The notes: generated from the sequence alone by a model not told the origin. DNA of 64,000 nt from Anaerobacillus arseniciselenatis (GCF_001865995.1 NZ_MLQQ01000018.1:248001-312000), one strand, 5' to 3'; positions 46,499 to 57,052 are shown, numbered from the stretch's first letter. Made by a program: numbers and translations.

Positions 46499-46675
46499 TT
46501 GATTTAAAAAAATTATAATATTTCATAAAAATCAGTTTAATATATAGTAATTTTATCCTACTATGTTACTATAGAAAGGTATTGTTGAAAAATGTTGGCT
46601 AATGACTTTTTTTCAAAAATAGTACAAACGTGATAGTAAATAAATAACAGAACAATATTTAAAAGGAGACGAGAT

Positions 46676-48664
46676 ATGAGAAGTATCAAAACAAAATTAA
46701 TAACGTATTTTTCAGTTTTAATTGTCCTAATATCTATCATTTTAGGTTCTATTTCCTATTACCTATCTAGTCAAGCTATCCAAGATGAAGCTGAACAAGC
46801 ATTGGAAGCGATTGCTTATGAAGGGTCTAGGCTAACAGAAAGTAGAATTGAAACCCAATTGCTAACATTAGAAATGATTGCAAATAGATCAGATATTGAA
46901 AGAATGAATGCCGCAGAACAAGCGTTGACTTTAAGGCGACAAATTGGGAATACGAGCTTCCTCGCACTTGCAGTTGTTCACCCAAATGGGACTGCTTATT
47001 ATGAAGATGGTACCACCGCAGAACTAGGTGATAGAGACTATGTACAAAGAGCATTTGATGGAGAAAGTAATGTGTCAAATTTGATTATTAGTCGTGTGAC
47101 AAACGACCCGGTACTTATGTATGCAGTTCCCATTGAAAATAATGGCCGAGTTATAGGGGTCTTAATAGGAAGACGCGACGGAAATGCCTTAAGTCAAATT
47201 ACTGACGAAATTCATTATGGAGAGCATGGTTATGCATATATGATTAACGGTGCTGGGACTGTTATCGCCCACCATGATAGAGAAATGGTTTTAAATGAAT
47301 TCAATCCGATTGAAGAAGCAAAGAATGACGATTCTCAAAAATCAGTGGCAAGCTTGTTCACAACGATGCTTGAAGAAGATAACGGTGTAAATTCATATTC
47401 GTATGATGGAAACAACCTTTATGCTGGGTTTGCACAAATACCAGGTACAGATTGGAAAATTGTCATAACCGCAGTTGAAGATGAAGTATTAGGGGCACTT
47501 CCGGGATTACAAAGGGCATTATTCATCATAACGTTGATTGTTTTAGCAATAAGTATCATCGTTAGTTTTATTATCGGAAACTCTATAACAAAACCAATTA
47601 TCCTTACGATCAATCATTCTGAGAAAATTGCAAACTTAGATCTTAGTGAGGATGTAAATGAAAGCTTCCTTGAAAGAAAAGATGAAATTGGCCAATTATC
47701 AAAAGCGATGCAAACAATCGTGACAAGCCTTAGAAATATTATTCATGACGTCGCTCACTCCTCTGACCAAGTAGCAGCCTCATCTGAAGAATTATCAGCT
47801 ACTTCACAACAATCAGCAGCATCGGCGACAGAAGTAGCCAAGACTGTTGAAGAGATCGCTAATGGGGCATCTGAACAAGCAAGAAGTACTGAGGAAGGTT
47901 CACAAAAGGCTTATTTATTAGGAGAAACTGTCGAAAATAATCAAGAGTATTTACAAAGTTTAAATAGTGCTTCTGAAAAAGTAGGAATCGTTGCAAAAGA
48001 AGGCTTAACTGAGATTGAAACGTTAACGAGCATTATAGCTGAAAGTAGTGAAGCTGCTAGACATGTTTATGAAGGAATTTTAAAAACAAATCAAAGTTCG
48101 CAATCTATTGGAGAAGCTAGTAGTGTAATAGCGAATATTGCTGATCAAACCAACTTATTAGCATTAAATGCTGCGATTGAAGCTGCGAGAGCAGGAGAAG
48201 CTGGAAAAGGATTTGCAGTTGTCGCTGATGAAATTAGAAAACTAGCTGAACAATCGACAATGTCCACAAAAACGATTGATGAAGTTGTTCAACAATTACA
48301 AACAAATTCAAAACAAGCAGTGGAAACGATGGAAAGTGTTGGAGCTATTATTGAACAACAGAATCAAAGCGTTCAGCTAAATAGAGAGAAATATTTACAA
48401 ATCACTGATGCCATAAAAGTTTCTGAAGAAGCTGTTGAGAAGTTAAATACATCAGGGGATGAAATGAATAAAATGAAAGAAGAGATCATTAATGCCCTTC
48501 AAGGTCTTTCTGCCATTGCTGAAGAAAATTCAGCTTCTACAGAAGAAGTTTCCGCGTCTATTGAAGAGCAAACGGCATCAATGGAAGAAATCTCAAAAAA
48601 TAGTGAAGGTCTTGCTGAACTATCACAAAATCTTCAATCTACGATATCAAAATTTAAAGTTTAA
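46676..48664 (+). CDS. Methyl-accepting chemotaxis protein with dCache sensor
   Basis: A 662-residue receptor: helix (about 7-28), dCache sensor (about 35-275, with [20 protein letters not shown] and [20 protein letters not shown]), second helix (about 283-305), HAMP and a long signalling coiled coil with the [20 protein letters not shown] tip. It is likely to bind a small molecule such as an amino acid. AAGGAGACGAG precedes the ATG. The adjacent kinase has the same kind of sensor. Confidence 0.92.
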   Translation: MRSIKTKLITYFSVLIVLISIILGSISYYLSSQAIQDEAEQALEAIAYEGSRLTESRIETQLLTLEMIANRSDIERMNAAEQALTLRRQIGNTSFLALAVVHPNGTAYYEDGTTAELGDRDYVQRAFDGESNVSNLIISRVTNDPVLMYAVPIENNGRVIGVLIGRRDGNALSQITDEIHYGEHGYAYMINGAGTVIAHHDREMVLNEFNPIEEAKNDDSQKSVASLFTTMLEEDNGVNSYSYDGNNLYAGFAQIPGTDWKIVITAVEDEVLGALPGLQRALFIITLIVLAISIIVSFIIGNSITKPIILTINHSEKIANLDLSEDVNESFLERKDEIGQLSKAMQTIVTSLRNIIHDVAHSSDQVAASSEELSATSQQSAASATEVAKTVEEIANGASEQARSTEEGSQKAYLLGETVENNQEYLQSLNSASEKVGIVAKEGLTEIETLTSIIAESSEAARHVYEGILKTNQSSQSIGEASSVIANIADQTNLLALNAAIEAARAGEAGKGFAVVADEIRKLAEQSTMSTKTIDEVVQQLQTNSKQAVETMESVGAIIEQQNQSVQLNREKYLQITDAIKVSEEAVEKLNTSGDEMNKMKEEIINALQGLSAIAEENSASTEEVSASIEEQTASMEEISKNSEGLAELSQNLQSTISKFKV

Positions 48665-48670
48665 TAGCAG

Positions 48671-48714
48671 AAAACCACCTTAAGGTTTAAGATCCTTAAT
48701 GGTGGTTTTCTTTA
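48671..48714 (+). terminator. Terminator after dCache MCP gene
   Basis: AAAACCACCTTAAGG pairs with CCTTAATGGTGGTTTT; its T run touches the target duplication of the MITE. Confidence 0.85.
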
Positions 48715-48888
48715 ATGAAGGCTCTTTTCGTAAAGATTGTTGCTTTTACTATAAATTAGGTTAATCAATGACTTGTTTTTATGGGATTATTGTTGTTACA
48801 GAAAACGAAAAGATGCCAACCCTTGAAATTACAAGGGATATCAGTTAATTTGAAAAGCAACAATTAAAACGAAAACAGCGTTAATGAA
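48712..48888 (+). mobile_element. 161-bp MITE with 8-bp target duplication, copy 2
   Basis: The body is 48720-48880, flanked by TTAATGAA at 48712-48719 and 48881-48888. It begins GGCTCTTTTCGTAAAG and ends GAAAACAGCG. It is the reverse-oriented, nearly identical partner of the element at 2597-2757: same length, same inner words (GAAAACGAAAAGATGCCAAC, GGGATATCAGTTAATTTG). No reading frame. Confidence 0.87.
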
Positions 48889-48930
48889 AGAGAGACTTCA
48901 TTTTATTATAGAGAAGATTATGCTCCTTTT

Positions 48931-50313
48931 TTAAATCCACCCAACCAAAAGAAAACCATAAATGACAGTCGTTAAAACGACCGCTAATATTAACGCAAAT
49001 TGATAGTTTTGTTTCACAAGCTCTGTTGGCGATTGTTTAATTAAATTCGAAGCTAACAATACTTGACCTGAAAATGGTGACATTTGTGTTGAACTCGCCC
49101 AGGCGATCAGTAACACTAACGCCATATATACTGGACTAACATCAAAATTTTCAGGGGAAAGCGAGCTGCCAATGCCAATCACGATAATGATCGGGTGAAT
49201 ACCAATTTGTGCCAGCACGATCGCTAAAAAGACGATGAGAAAACTTAATAAATAAATAGAGCCGAACGAAACGTCAAATAACACCGCTGAAATGGTTGCA
49301 CCAAACTCTGTTTGCGCTAAAGCTACCCCAAAATATCCCGCAGAAATAAAGATGGCTAGTTCGTTTTTTAATCGAAGGAAAGAGTTTTCTACTAAAGTAA
49401 CAACGTCATGAATATACGATTTCACTATTTTCGTGAGTATTCCCCAAACGAACGGAAAAATTAACGCTAGTAGCGAAACAACAGTAAGCATATTTACGTC
49501 TAGTAAATAATCGAGAATAAAAGATAAAGAGATTAAAACGACACAAAATACAATAAAAGGTACGAGTGATTGGCGAGATTGCTGACTAGTCGCACTATCT
49601 GTCTTTTCAACAGTCGTGTCATCTGCAAATGATATTTTTCGAAACATTAACCAAGAGATTATTACGGAAATAACCGCTAAAATAAAGCCGTAAAATCCAA
49701 TATCAAACCACGATAAATCAAATAAAACTAAAATAAGACCGACATTGACAAAGTACGGCGACCAAAGCATACAAAAGCCAAAAGCTCGCATAATATTTAA
49801 CGTCAACTTCTTGTCTTTAAAACTCGAAAAACTCTCCTCAGCGATTTGTTTTACAATCGCAATTGAACCGTAGTTTAATATAATCCCAATCGTCGCTGTT
49901 AAAAAATAAGAGAGACGATATGGGTGTTGTCTGCCTTTTCGTTCTTTTTCTTGCACTTTTTCTTTCAGCACTAACAAATAACCCGCCGTTGACATAAAAG
50001 TTCCAATGAGCGGGATTAGTAAAAATAACGAAAGAATATTCGTATTGGCCCCAAAGCCAGTGATTGCCGTCGTTACCGCCGCTCCCTCAATATAAAAACA
50101 AACACTCCCGATAAGAAGAAGCGTCACTACGATCACCCGATTAACATTTGAAATAAATAAAAGGGCACTCACTAGCAAAATCGCTCCGAAAACACTATAT
50201 GTAAACTGTAAAGTTTCGTTATGAAAAAAGTTTTCTATTAAAAATAAAATCGTCATTAAGTAACTAATAGCACCTAATAACACAATCCATCGATGTGACT
50301 TTTCGCTTAGCAT
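48931..50313 (-). CDS. Polytopic membrane protein, permease-like (460 aa)
   Basis: A hydrophobic protein of about 12-13 membrane helices in two halves. ATG at 50313 is chosen for the AAAGAGG site; an upstream GTG at 50376 has none. NYGSIAIVKQIAEESFSSF and GVALAQTEFGATISAVLF, and the SSTQMSPFSGQVLLASNLI segment near the C-terminus, look like ion-transporter-superfamily hairpins, but I cannot assign a family. Role: probable transporter of an organic anion or similar. Single gene. Confidence 0.65.
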   Translation of the reverse strand: MLSEKSHRWIVLLGAISYLMTILFLIENFFHNETLQFTYSVFGAILLVSALLFISNVNRVIVVTLLLIGSVCFYIEGAAVTTAITGFGANTNILSLFLLIPLIGTFMSTAGYLLVLKEKVQEKERKGRQHPYRLSYFLTATIGIILNYGSIAIVKQIAEESFSSFKDKKLTLNIMRAFGFCMLWSPYFVNVGLILVLFDLSWFDIGFYGFILAVISVIISWLMFRKISFADDTTVEKTDSATSQQSRQSLVPFIVFCVVLISLSFILDYLLDVNMLTVVSLLALIFPFVWGILTKIVKSYIHDVVTLVENSFLRLKNELAIFISAGYFGVALAQTEFGATISAVLFDVSFGSIYLLSFLIVFLAIVLAQIGIHPIIIVIGIGSSLSPENFDVSPVYMALVLLIAWASSTQMSPFSGQVLLASNLIKQSPTELVKQNYQFALILAVVLTTVIYGFLLVGWI

Positions 50314-50626
50314 TGTTGGCGGCCTCTTTCTAAATAAATTCTGATACTCCCATACCTGAAGGAGATGGGCTTTCACGTTCGGAAATTTCTGTAAAAATTA
50401 CGTTCAGACACTTTCTACTATACTATCACAGTTTTTTAGTTTAGAGACATATCCTCATTTACATCTAGTTCTTTTTGTCCAAACTAGGAAACTTTTTATA
50501 AATATTAAATAGAGATTAAGATGTATTTTTTTCATATAGAGTCCTGTTTTGTCAAAATGGGAAGAATTTTCCCGAGCAATTTGCTATTGTAAAATTGCTA
50601 TAAACGAAGAAGAGAAGGGTGAGAAC
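50314..50626. other. Divergent intergenic region
   Basis: It separates the permease-like gene from the L,D-transpeptidase gene and must hold both leaders. Apart from AT-rich tracts I see no repeat or gene in it. Confidence 0.4.
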
Positions 50627-51943
50627 GTGTCAAATCAATCTAATGAACATCATGATTTAAAGCCTCGCTCCAAACGCCATAAAACTACGAATAAAGTAGT
50701 AGTAGTAGGTATCATTATTTTTTCAATGGCGATTGTATTTAGCTTAGGTTTAGTTTCGGCAATGGTAATGCCAACGTCTAGTTCAGAATTGAAAGAGCAA
50801 ATACCGATGAAAACTGAAACGAAAGGGGTTACAGTACAAGAACTGTCAATACAGGATGAGCAACAAATAGATGTGACCAAAGTTTCGAGTGGTACAAACG
50901 AAGCTCATGATGAAGAAACATACGATGAAGTCAAGGATGCGGAGCGAGAATTTTCTGAAGAAAGCGAAGAGGATATTGGAGAAGAACGCAAAGAACGTGA
51001 TAAAAATACGAAGCAGGCTGAGAGAGAAAAAGAAGTGCAAGGTAACGCTCCAACAACAGAGCGTGAGGGAAAACAAGAACAACCGAGAGAAAAAAATTCT
51101 GTCGTCAATAATTCAACTGAAGATCCTCCAACTTCTAACGTACCGCTAGAAGAAGAGAAATTGATTTCAGAAAAAAATCAAGCAAATAGCAACGACAACA
51201 CTAAGGTCGTCATTGTCCATGAAGTTCAACCGCAAGAAACATTGTATAGCATTACGATGAAATATTACATAAATAGTGATTATCAAAAAAAATTAGCTGA
51301 ATATAACAACATAAAAGATCCGTCAACAGATATCAAAGCGGGAATGAAGCTTAAAATTCCGGACCCCCTCATGCGTTACCATGAAATTAAAAGAGGGGAG
51401 ACGTTGTTTAGAATTACAAATACCTACTACCCTTCAGCTAACTATCAGGAATTACTTGCCCTATATAACGGAATTAAAGACCCTTCTACAGATATGAAAG
51501 CCGGGATGGTATTAAAAATTCCTGAACTATCTATCTTAGAGGCTCAATCTAGTAAAGGTTACGAAGTAAAAGTTGATAAAAGTAAAAATATCCTAACCGT
51601 TTATTATAATAGTAAAGTTGTGAGGAAATTTTCAGTAGGCACAGGGAAAGATCAGTCATTAACACCAGAAGGAAGTTTCAAAATCGTTAATAAAGTAGAA
51701 AAGCCTTGGTATAATCCTGAAAACATTCGTGGCGGCGCCCCTGAAAACCCATTAGGAAGCCATTGGCTCGGATTAAACGTTCCTGGTACAAACGGATTTA
51801 TTTACGGCATTCATGGGACAAATAACCCTTCATCGATTGGCAATTATGTTAGTCTGGGCTGTATTCGCATGCATAACGCTGATGTTAAATGGCTTTATGA
51901 TACGTTACCTTTACAAACTCCGGTTCATATATTTAGTAGTTGA
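50627..51943 (+). CDS. L,D-transpeptidase with two LysM domains
   Basis: A 438-residue wall enzyme. N-terminal helix (about 23-46), a long charged, Glu/Lys-rich linker (about 60-195), LysM 1 (QPQETLYSITMKYY) and LysM 2 (KRGETLFRITNTYY), then the YkuD domain (from about 300) with GIHGTNNPSSIG and SLGCIRMHN, holding the catalytic His and Cys. It forms 3-3 peptidoglycan cross-links; spore-wall roles are common. GTG at 50627 with GAAGGGTGAG is preferred to the far upstream in-frame start. Confidence 0.88.
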   Translation: MSNQSNEHHDLKPRSKRHKTTNKVVVVGIIIFSMAIVFSLGLVSAMVMPTSSSELKEQIPMKTETKGVTVQELSIQDEQQIDVTKVSSGTNEAHDEETYDEVKDAEREFSEESEEDIGEERKERDKNTKQAEREKEVQGNAPTTEREGKQEQPREKNSVVNNSTEDPPTSNVPLEEEKLISEKNQANSNDNTKVVIVHEVQPQETLYSITMKYYINSDYQKKLAEYNNIKDPSTDIKAGMKLKIPDPLMRYHEIKRGETLFRITNTYYPSANYQELLALYNGIKDPSTDMKAGMVLKIPELSILEAQSSKGYEVKVDKSKNILTVYYNSKVVRKFSVGTGKDQSLTPEGSFKIVNKVEKPWYNPENIRGGAPENPLGSHWLGLNVPGTNGFIYGIHGTNNPSSIGNYVSLGCIRMHNADVKWLYDTLPLQTPVHIFSS

Positions 51944-51997
51944 ATAAACTTCATAGTCAACTAAATTGAGCCCTATCAATCTAAATGTAATTTCGAG
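51941..51997 (+). repeat. Palindromic repeat (PAL), half copy
   Basis: TGAATAAACTTCATAGTC, then CTAAATTGAGCCCTATCAAT match the left half of the family with several changes; the right half is missing. Confidence 0.55.
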
Positions 51998-52003
51998 CGC
52001 CTT

Positions 52004-52038
52004 AAAGGGAACGACCAAAGCTGGGTCGTTCCCTTTTG
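52004..52038 (+). terminator. Terminator after L,D-transpeptidase gene
   Basis: AAGGGAACGACC pairs perfectly with GGTCGTTCCCTT; a T-rich run follows. Confidence 0.9.
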
Positions 52039-52080
52039 TTAATGAATACAGTTGTAAGCGGCGAACACTACTAATATTTA

Positions 52081-52383
52081 TTACTCTTCCATCATATCTT
52101 CAAGAAATGTTGGGTCATCTAACAAAGATCCCATTAGCGCGTTACACCCTTGCATACAATAGTTCCAGGCAAACGTACCTGGAATAAACCCGGCTGCCAA
52201 ACATTGTTGATGGCAATGGCGCGACTTGTCATTGACAGTATGAAATTTCGGTAACTCCACCTTATATGGATCAAATTTTTTGTAGTGTGGAAATGTATAA
52301 TAATCTGTTAAGCGCCTGTCATTTTCAACAGGATAGCCAAAATAATGATAGTAATGGTTCCAATTGTACGGATAATAAAACAT
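52081..52383 (-). CDS. Tyr/His/Cys-rich hypothetical protein (100 aa)
   Basis: The N-terminus MFYYPYNWNHYYHYFGYPVE is very rich in Tyr, Asn and His; the C-terminal half has four Cys (RHCHQQC, YCMQGC). Such composition is common among Bacillus spore-coat proteins, but I recognise no family. The start is preceded by a weak AGGAG-like site. It is convergent with the L,D-transpeptidase gene. The gap 52384-52634 holds nothing I can name. Confidence 0.6.
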   Translation of the reverse strand: MFYYPYNWNHYYHYFGYPVENDRRLTDYYTFPHYKKFDPYKVELPKFHTVNDKSRHCHQQCLAAGFIPGTFAWNYCMQGCNALMGSLLDDPTFLEDMMEE

Positions 52384-52634
52384 CTTAGTCTCCTAATTTT
52401 TAAAATTATAATCTCCTAAGTTAGCGCTATGCAATAGGGCGTGAACAACATACTAAGCTCGATATTAGCTTATGTCTTTTAGGCCTTACTGTTGTGCCTA
52501 ATTTCGTGGGACGAACATACGTTAACAAACCACCGAAAAATTTAGAAAAAGATTGCACCAGCAGCATATAATCACTAATAAAGAGTCCTAGCCAAAATAG
52601 CTTTAAATAAACATGGCAAGGAGAGTGATGCGAT

Positions 52635-54047
52635 TTGCGGTGGTCTGCACATTTTGAAGCGATTTTAAACATGGTCAATGTCGGTGTTCATGTCGTTGAT
52701 AAACAGGGGATGACGGTTTATTATAATGAAACGATGGCGATTATTGACGGACTAGAACAAAATCATGTCATCGGCAAAACGATTTTTCAACTTTATCCTT
52801 CACTTACTGTAGAAACGAGTACGATAAACTTAGCGTTAAAAAAAGGGATCGAAACGGTCGAAGTAATGCAAACATATGTAAATATGAAAGGAAAACATAT
52901 CACGACGATTAATAGTACTTATCCTTTGTATGAAGACGGTGAGATTATTGGAGCGGTAGAAACCGCCAAAGATATTACGCGGGTCGTTCGAATGTATGAT
53001 CAGACACTTGAATTGCGGAAACAGCTTTTTGATACGAAGAAAAAAGAACGGATTTCTCCAAGTACAGCGGTCTATCATTTTTCTGATTTAATTGGGGATA
53101 GCACAAATTTTCGGCACGCGATAGCTATTGCAAAAAAAGCTGCGCGAACGACATCCCCAGTTTTAATATACGGAGCTACTGGAACAGGGAAGGAGTTAGT
53201 TGCCCAAAGCATTCATAATGCAAGTAGTCGCCGTCCCCAACCGTTCATCGCCTTGAACTGTGCAGCCGTTCCGAAAGAATTAATGGAAGGGCTAATGTTC
53301 GGAACGACGAAGGGGGCATTCACGGGGGCCGTTGACAAGCAAGGGATTTTTGAACAAGCGAACGGAGGCACGCTCTTTTTAGATGAATTAAATAGCCTCG
53401 ACTTGTTATTACAAGCAAAATTACTGCGCGTCTTGCAAGACCGAAAAATAAGAAGGATCGGCGGAAAAACAGAAAAAGAAATGGATGTTCGGATTATTAC
53501 TGCGATGAACATACCTCCAGAACAAGCATTGCAACAAAAGGTTTTACGCTCCGATCTTTATTTTCGCCTAAATGTATTGCATATTGAACTACCAACCCTC
53601 AAGGAACGGAAAGCAGATATACCGATACTCGTAGAGCATTTCATAAGAAAGTTTAATGATACATTTATGACGAATGTAAAAAACATCAGTGATGATGCCC
53701 TCCAACATTTACTGCAGTATGATTGGCCAGGGAACATCCGTGAATTAAGCCATGCAATCGAAAGAGCATTCAATATTATCGACTATCATTACGAAACAAT
53801 TGAAAAAGATCACCTACCAACAAGTGTTTCTGAACGATCTCACTTTCCTCAAGTTGAAGGTCCAACAAGGTTTATAGCGACAACTGCAAATATGTCCTTA
53901 CCCCATTTAATAGAAAAATTTGAACGTGATACGATTATCCGAGTTTTTAACGAATGCAACAGAAATATTAGTAAAACAGCTAATGCGTTGGGGGTCAAAC
54001 GCCAAGCGCTGCAATATAAATTGCATAAATATCAAATTCGGAAATAA
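52635..54047 (+). CDS. Sigma-54-dependent transcriptional activator (PAS-AAA+-Fis)
   Basis: A 470-residue enhancer-binding protein. PAS domain (about 5-115), AAA+ domain (about 150-385) with Walker A GATGTGKE (180-187), GAFTGA (227-232) that contacts sigma-54, Walker B GGTLFLDE (244-251), and a Fis-type helix-turn-helix at the end (ISKTANALGVKRQALQYKL). It resembles RocR-type regulators of amino acid catabolism. TTG start behind AAGGAGAG. A matching -24/-12 promoter precedes kamA, its probable target. Confidence 0.9.
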   Translation: MRWSAHFEAILNMVNVGVHVVDKQGMTVYYNETMAIIDGLEQNHVIGKTIFQLYPSLTVETSTINLALKKGIETVEVMQTYVNMKGKHITTINSTYPLYEDGEIIGAVETAKDITRVVRMYDQTLELRKQLFDTKKKERISPSTAVYHFSDLIGDSTNFRHAIAIAKKAARTTSPVLIYGATGTGKELVAQSIHNASSRRPQPFIALNCAAVPKELMEGLMFGTTKGAFTGAVDKQGIFEQANGGTLFLDELNSLDLLLQAKLLRVLQDRKIRRIGGKTEKEMDVRIITAMNIPPEQALQQKVLRSDLYFRLNVLHIELPTLKERKADIPILVEHFIRKFNDTFMTNVKNISDDALQHLLQYDWPGNIRELSHAIERAFNIIDYHYETIEKDHLPTSVSERSHFPQVEGPTRFIATTANMSLPHLIEKFERDTIIRVFNECNRNISKTANALGVKRQALQYKLHKYQIRK

Positions 54048-54049
54048 CG

Positions 54050-54100
54050 CAAAAAAACTGGCACCGCTGAAAAATTATTTGCTGCCAGTTTTTTTGCGTT
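54050..54100 (+). terminator. Terminator after sigma-54 activator gene
   Basis: ACGCAAAAAAACTGGCA pairs with TGCCAGTTTTTTTGCGT; further T follow. Confidence 0.9.
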
Positions 54101-54285
54101 TTTATAAATGAATAGATAGGACAAGTCTTAACTAGCCCGTTTTTTGTGTGAAAATTAAAGTCGAGTTGTCCAAAAGACCAATTTCTCTTTAAAAAAACTA
54201 TTTTTATAACCAGTATCTTGTTAACTTCTAAGTTTATTCCTAAAACCCAAAAATATTATTCAATATTTTTTCCATTTTTTAAAAG

Positions 54286-54303
54286 TTGGTATCGATTTTG
54301 CAT
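54286..54303 (+). promoter_or_regulatory. Sigma-54 (-24/-12) promoter of kamA
   Basis: TTGGTATCGATTTTGCAT has the GG of -24 and the GC of -12 exactly ten bases apart, matching the TTGGCAC-N5-TTGC pattern. It lies 74 bases before the kamA start, behind the gene for a sigma-54 activator. The rest of the gap 54101-54376 is AT-rich and should hold the activator's upstream sites, which I could not define. Confidence 0.8.
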
Positions 54304-54376
54304 TTATATTAGTAAATTCTTTTACAGCGTATTAAAGAAGCTCATAACAAAATCTTTCCAACAGAGGTGAAGCTAC

Positions 54377-55405
54377 ATGAACACAGAGAGCGGAAAATTA
54401 AGACGTCATTACAAAGAAATCGAACTATGGAAAGATGTTCCTGAAGAGAAGTGGAACGATTGGATGTGGCAACTGACGAATACAATCCGAACGTTAGATG
54501 ATTTGAAGAAAGTCGTCAACTTAACCCCGGACGAAGAAGAAGGAGTCAGGATTTCAACAAAAACAATTCCCTTAAATATTACACCTTATTATGCTTCATT
54601 AATGAATCCTGATGATCCACGTTGTCCGATCCGTATGCAGTCCGTACCATTATCGGCAGAAATTCATAAAACGAAGTACGACTTAGAAGATCCGTTACAC
54701 GAAGATGAAGACTCCCCGGTTCCAGGTCTTACACACCGCTATCCAGATCGAGTGTTATTTTTAGTAACGAACCAATGTTCGATGTACTGTCGATATTGCA
54801 CAAGGCGCCGTTTTTCAGGCCAAGTCGGAATGGGTGTTCCGAAAAAACAATTAGATGTAGCGATCGAATATATTCGCCAAACGCCAGAAATTCGCGATGT
54901 ACTCATTTCTGGAGGAGACGGACTTCTCATTAACGACACGATTTTAGAATATATTTTGAAAAATTTGCGCGCGATCCCACACGTGGAAATCATTCGCATC
55001 GGCACGAGAGCGCCGGTCGTATTTCCACAACGAATTACCGAAAACCTTTGTAATATTTTAAAGAAATATCATCCCGTCTGGTTAAACACGCATTTTAATC
55101 ATTCTTTAGAACTAACTGATGAAGCGAAAAAAGCGTGCGATATGTTATCAATGGTAGGAGTACCTCTTGGTAACCAGGCAGTTATTTTAGCTGGGATCAA
55201 TGACAGTACGCAAATTATGAAAAAGTTAATGCACGACTTAGTGAAAGCCCGTATTCGCCCTTACTACATTTACCAATGTGACTTATCAGAAGGGATCGGC
55301 CATTTCCGGGCACCAATCTCAAAAGGGTTAGAAATTATCGAAGGACTGCGCGGGCACACTTCAGGCTATGCCGTACCTACTACATTTTTTATTGTATGTG
55401 CTTAA
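54377..55405 (+). pseudogene. kamA: Lysine 2,3-aminomutase family protein, 3' end cut off by an integrated element
   Basis: A radical SAM, PLP-dependent aminomutase. The cluster motif CSMYCRYC (Cys 134, 138, 141), ISGGDGLL, and YQCDLSEGIGHFR are conserved; the Asp of QCDL favours lysine over glutamate as substrate. After GLRGHTSGYAVPT (residue 335) the family should continue FVVDAPGGGGK and about 70-130 more residues. Here it runs into TFFIVCA and a stop, and a serine recombinase gene begins 53 bases later. So the gene is split at about 55382 and its end should lie beyond the element. Beta-lysine made by this enzyme feeds osmolyte synthesis or lysine breakdown. Confidence 0.85.
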
Positions 55406-55457
55406 TTATAATGTTAAAATAAATACATAGATTAGTAATGTTTATTTACTTGAAGGG
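55372..55457 (+). other. Left attachment junction (attL) of the kamA element
   Basis: Homology to kamA ends within GCCGTACCTAC (about 55372-55382). The crossover core should be a few bases in this stretch and should reappear at the right end, outside the window. The leader of the recombinase gene follows, with AAGGG at 55452. Confidence 0.7.
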
Positions 55458-57047
55458 ATGAATACAACAATGAATACAACAATGATTTCAAAAGGTATTA
55501 AACATGTTGCTATGTATTTAAGAATTTCACAAGAAAAGAAATCTGAAGGAATTGAAACACTAACAAACCACCGTAATCTTTTATCAGATTATGCAAAGAA
55601 TAATGGTTACACATATGAAGCATTTGAAGAAGTATTATCAGGTGGTGCTTCTGAAATTGAAAAACGTCCACAATTACAAAAGTTGTTGGGTAGTATAGAG
55701 AAGTATGATGCAATTTTAGTGGTTGAATTATCACGTTTATCAAGGAACGGTTTAATATCTGAAACTGTTTTACAATACTGTAAAGACTATGATAAACCAA
55801 TTGTAACACCGGAAAAGGTCTTTGATTTAGCAAATAATGATAATGATGTTTTAACGTTTCGTTTTGGTTCTTTAATTGCATCACAAGAACACTCGCTAAT
55901 AGGAAAACGTTCAAAGAACAATAAAATACAAATGGCAAAGCAAGGATTACATGTTTCAGGAAGTGTCCCTATGGGTTATAGAAGGAACCCAAAAACTAAA
56001 AGGCTTGAAATATATGAACCTGAAGCAAAAACAATTAAGTATATCTTTAAACTGCATGCTAAAGGTTTAGGTGCTTTCCGTATCCGTGACATCTTAAATG
56101 AAGAAGGTTATAAATCAGCAACTGGTAAACATTTTTCACTACCTTCAGTAAGAAGAATTATTAAAAATGAAACTTATAAAGGTACACTAATTTTTAATGA
56201 TAGAAAACGAATTAAAAAGAATGGTAAGTTTACACATGAAATAGTAGATACGATTAGAGTTGAAAACGTCCATCCATCAATAGTTTCACCTGAAGAATGG
56301 GATGCAGTGAATAAAGATAGAAAAGAACGTGCTGAAAAATCAGCAATTACAAGAGAAAAACCAGCAATTAAATCAGGAGTAACAATGTTAAAAGATTTAG
56401 TTTTTTGTTCTGTTTGTGGTAGTAAGATGTTTATAAGAAAAGATAATAAATCAGGTACTGGTTACACTTTAAAGAAATGCGAGTATCTACTTGATAACGG
56501 TGAAAAATGTTGTAATGCCGGAATAAAATTGAATTTTATAGAAAAAGGGTTTATTGAAAAAGTGCAAAATTATAAAACAGAACTGGAATCATTACTAGTA
56601 AAACTTGATGCTGAAGATACCACACAAATTAAGGAAGGACACCATCAACGATTATTACAAATAGAAAAACGTATTAAAGAAATTGAACCACAACAAAAGG
56701 AACTGTTAAATTTAGCACTAGCTGGTATATACACACATGATGAAATAAGAGAAAAAAAACAAGAATTAACAGATTTATTAACCAGTTTAAATAACCAACG
56801 TGAAACAGTTTTAAAGCAAATAAGTTCTGTATCAATTGAAGATGAGAAAAGTAAAATACAAGATATTATTAAAACGATTGATAAGATTGAACAAATAGAA
56901 GATGTAGAAGGAATAAATGCTGAACTAAAGACAATTATTAAAAAGGTACATTATGAACGTGTGATACCTGAAGAACTATTAAAAAAATCAACACAAAATC
57001 CTGAAAGAAAATATTATCCTTTTCTAATTAGGATTGAATATTATTAA
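55458..57047 (+). CDS. Large serine recombinase (integrase)
   Basis: A 529-residue site-specific recombinase. Resolvase domain (about 14-165) with MYLRISQEK holding Arg 22 and the nucleophile Ser 24; recombinase domain (about 180-300, GYRRNPKTKRLEIYEPEA); zinc ribbon (CSVCGSKMF and two more Cys); then a long coiled coil (about 380-480). This is the set used by phage and skin-type integrases, with the coiled coil controlling direction. It lies just inside the left end of the element, reading away from kamA. The first of several ATG codons (MNTTMNTTM) has AAGGG. Confidence 0.93.
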   Translation: MNTTMNTTMISKGIKHVAMYLRISQEKKSEGIETLTNHRNLLSDYAKNNGYTYEAFEEVLSGGASEIEKRPQLQKLLGSIEKYDAILVVELSRLSRNGLISETVLQYCKDYDKPIVTPEKVFDLANNDNDVLTFRFGSLIASQEHSLIGKRSKNNKIQMAKQGLHVSGSVPMGYRRNPKTKRLEIYEPEAKTIKYIFKLHAKGLGAFRIRDILNEEGYKSATGKHFSLPSVRRIIKNETYKGTLIFNDRKRIKKNGKFTHEIVDTIRVENVHPSIVSPEEWDAVNKDRKERAEKSAITREKPAIKSGVTMLKDLVFCSVCGSKMFIRKDNKSGTGYTLKKCEYLLDNGEKCCNAGIKLNFIEKGFIEKVQNYKTELESLLVKLDAEDTTQIKEGHHQRLLQIEKRIKEIEPQQKELLNLALAGIYTHDEIREKKQELTDLLTSLNNQRETVLKQISSVSIEDEKSKIQDIIKTIDKIEQIEDVEGINAELKTIIKKVHYERVIPEELLKKSTQNPERKYYPFLIRIEYY

Positions 57048-57052
57048 ATATG

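Noticed and set aside
50846..51149. Several overlapping frames inside the L,D-transpeptidase gene
   Set aside because: They are shadows of its Glu/Lys-rich linker.
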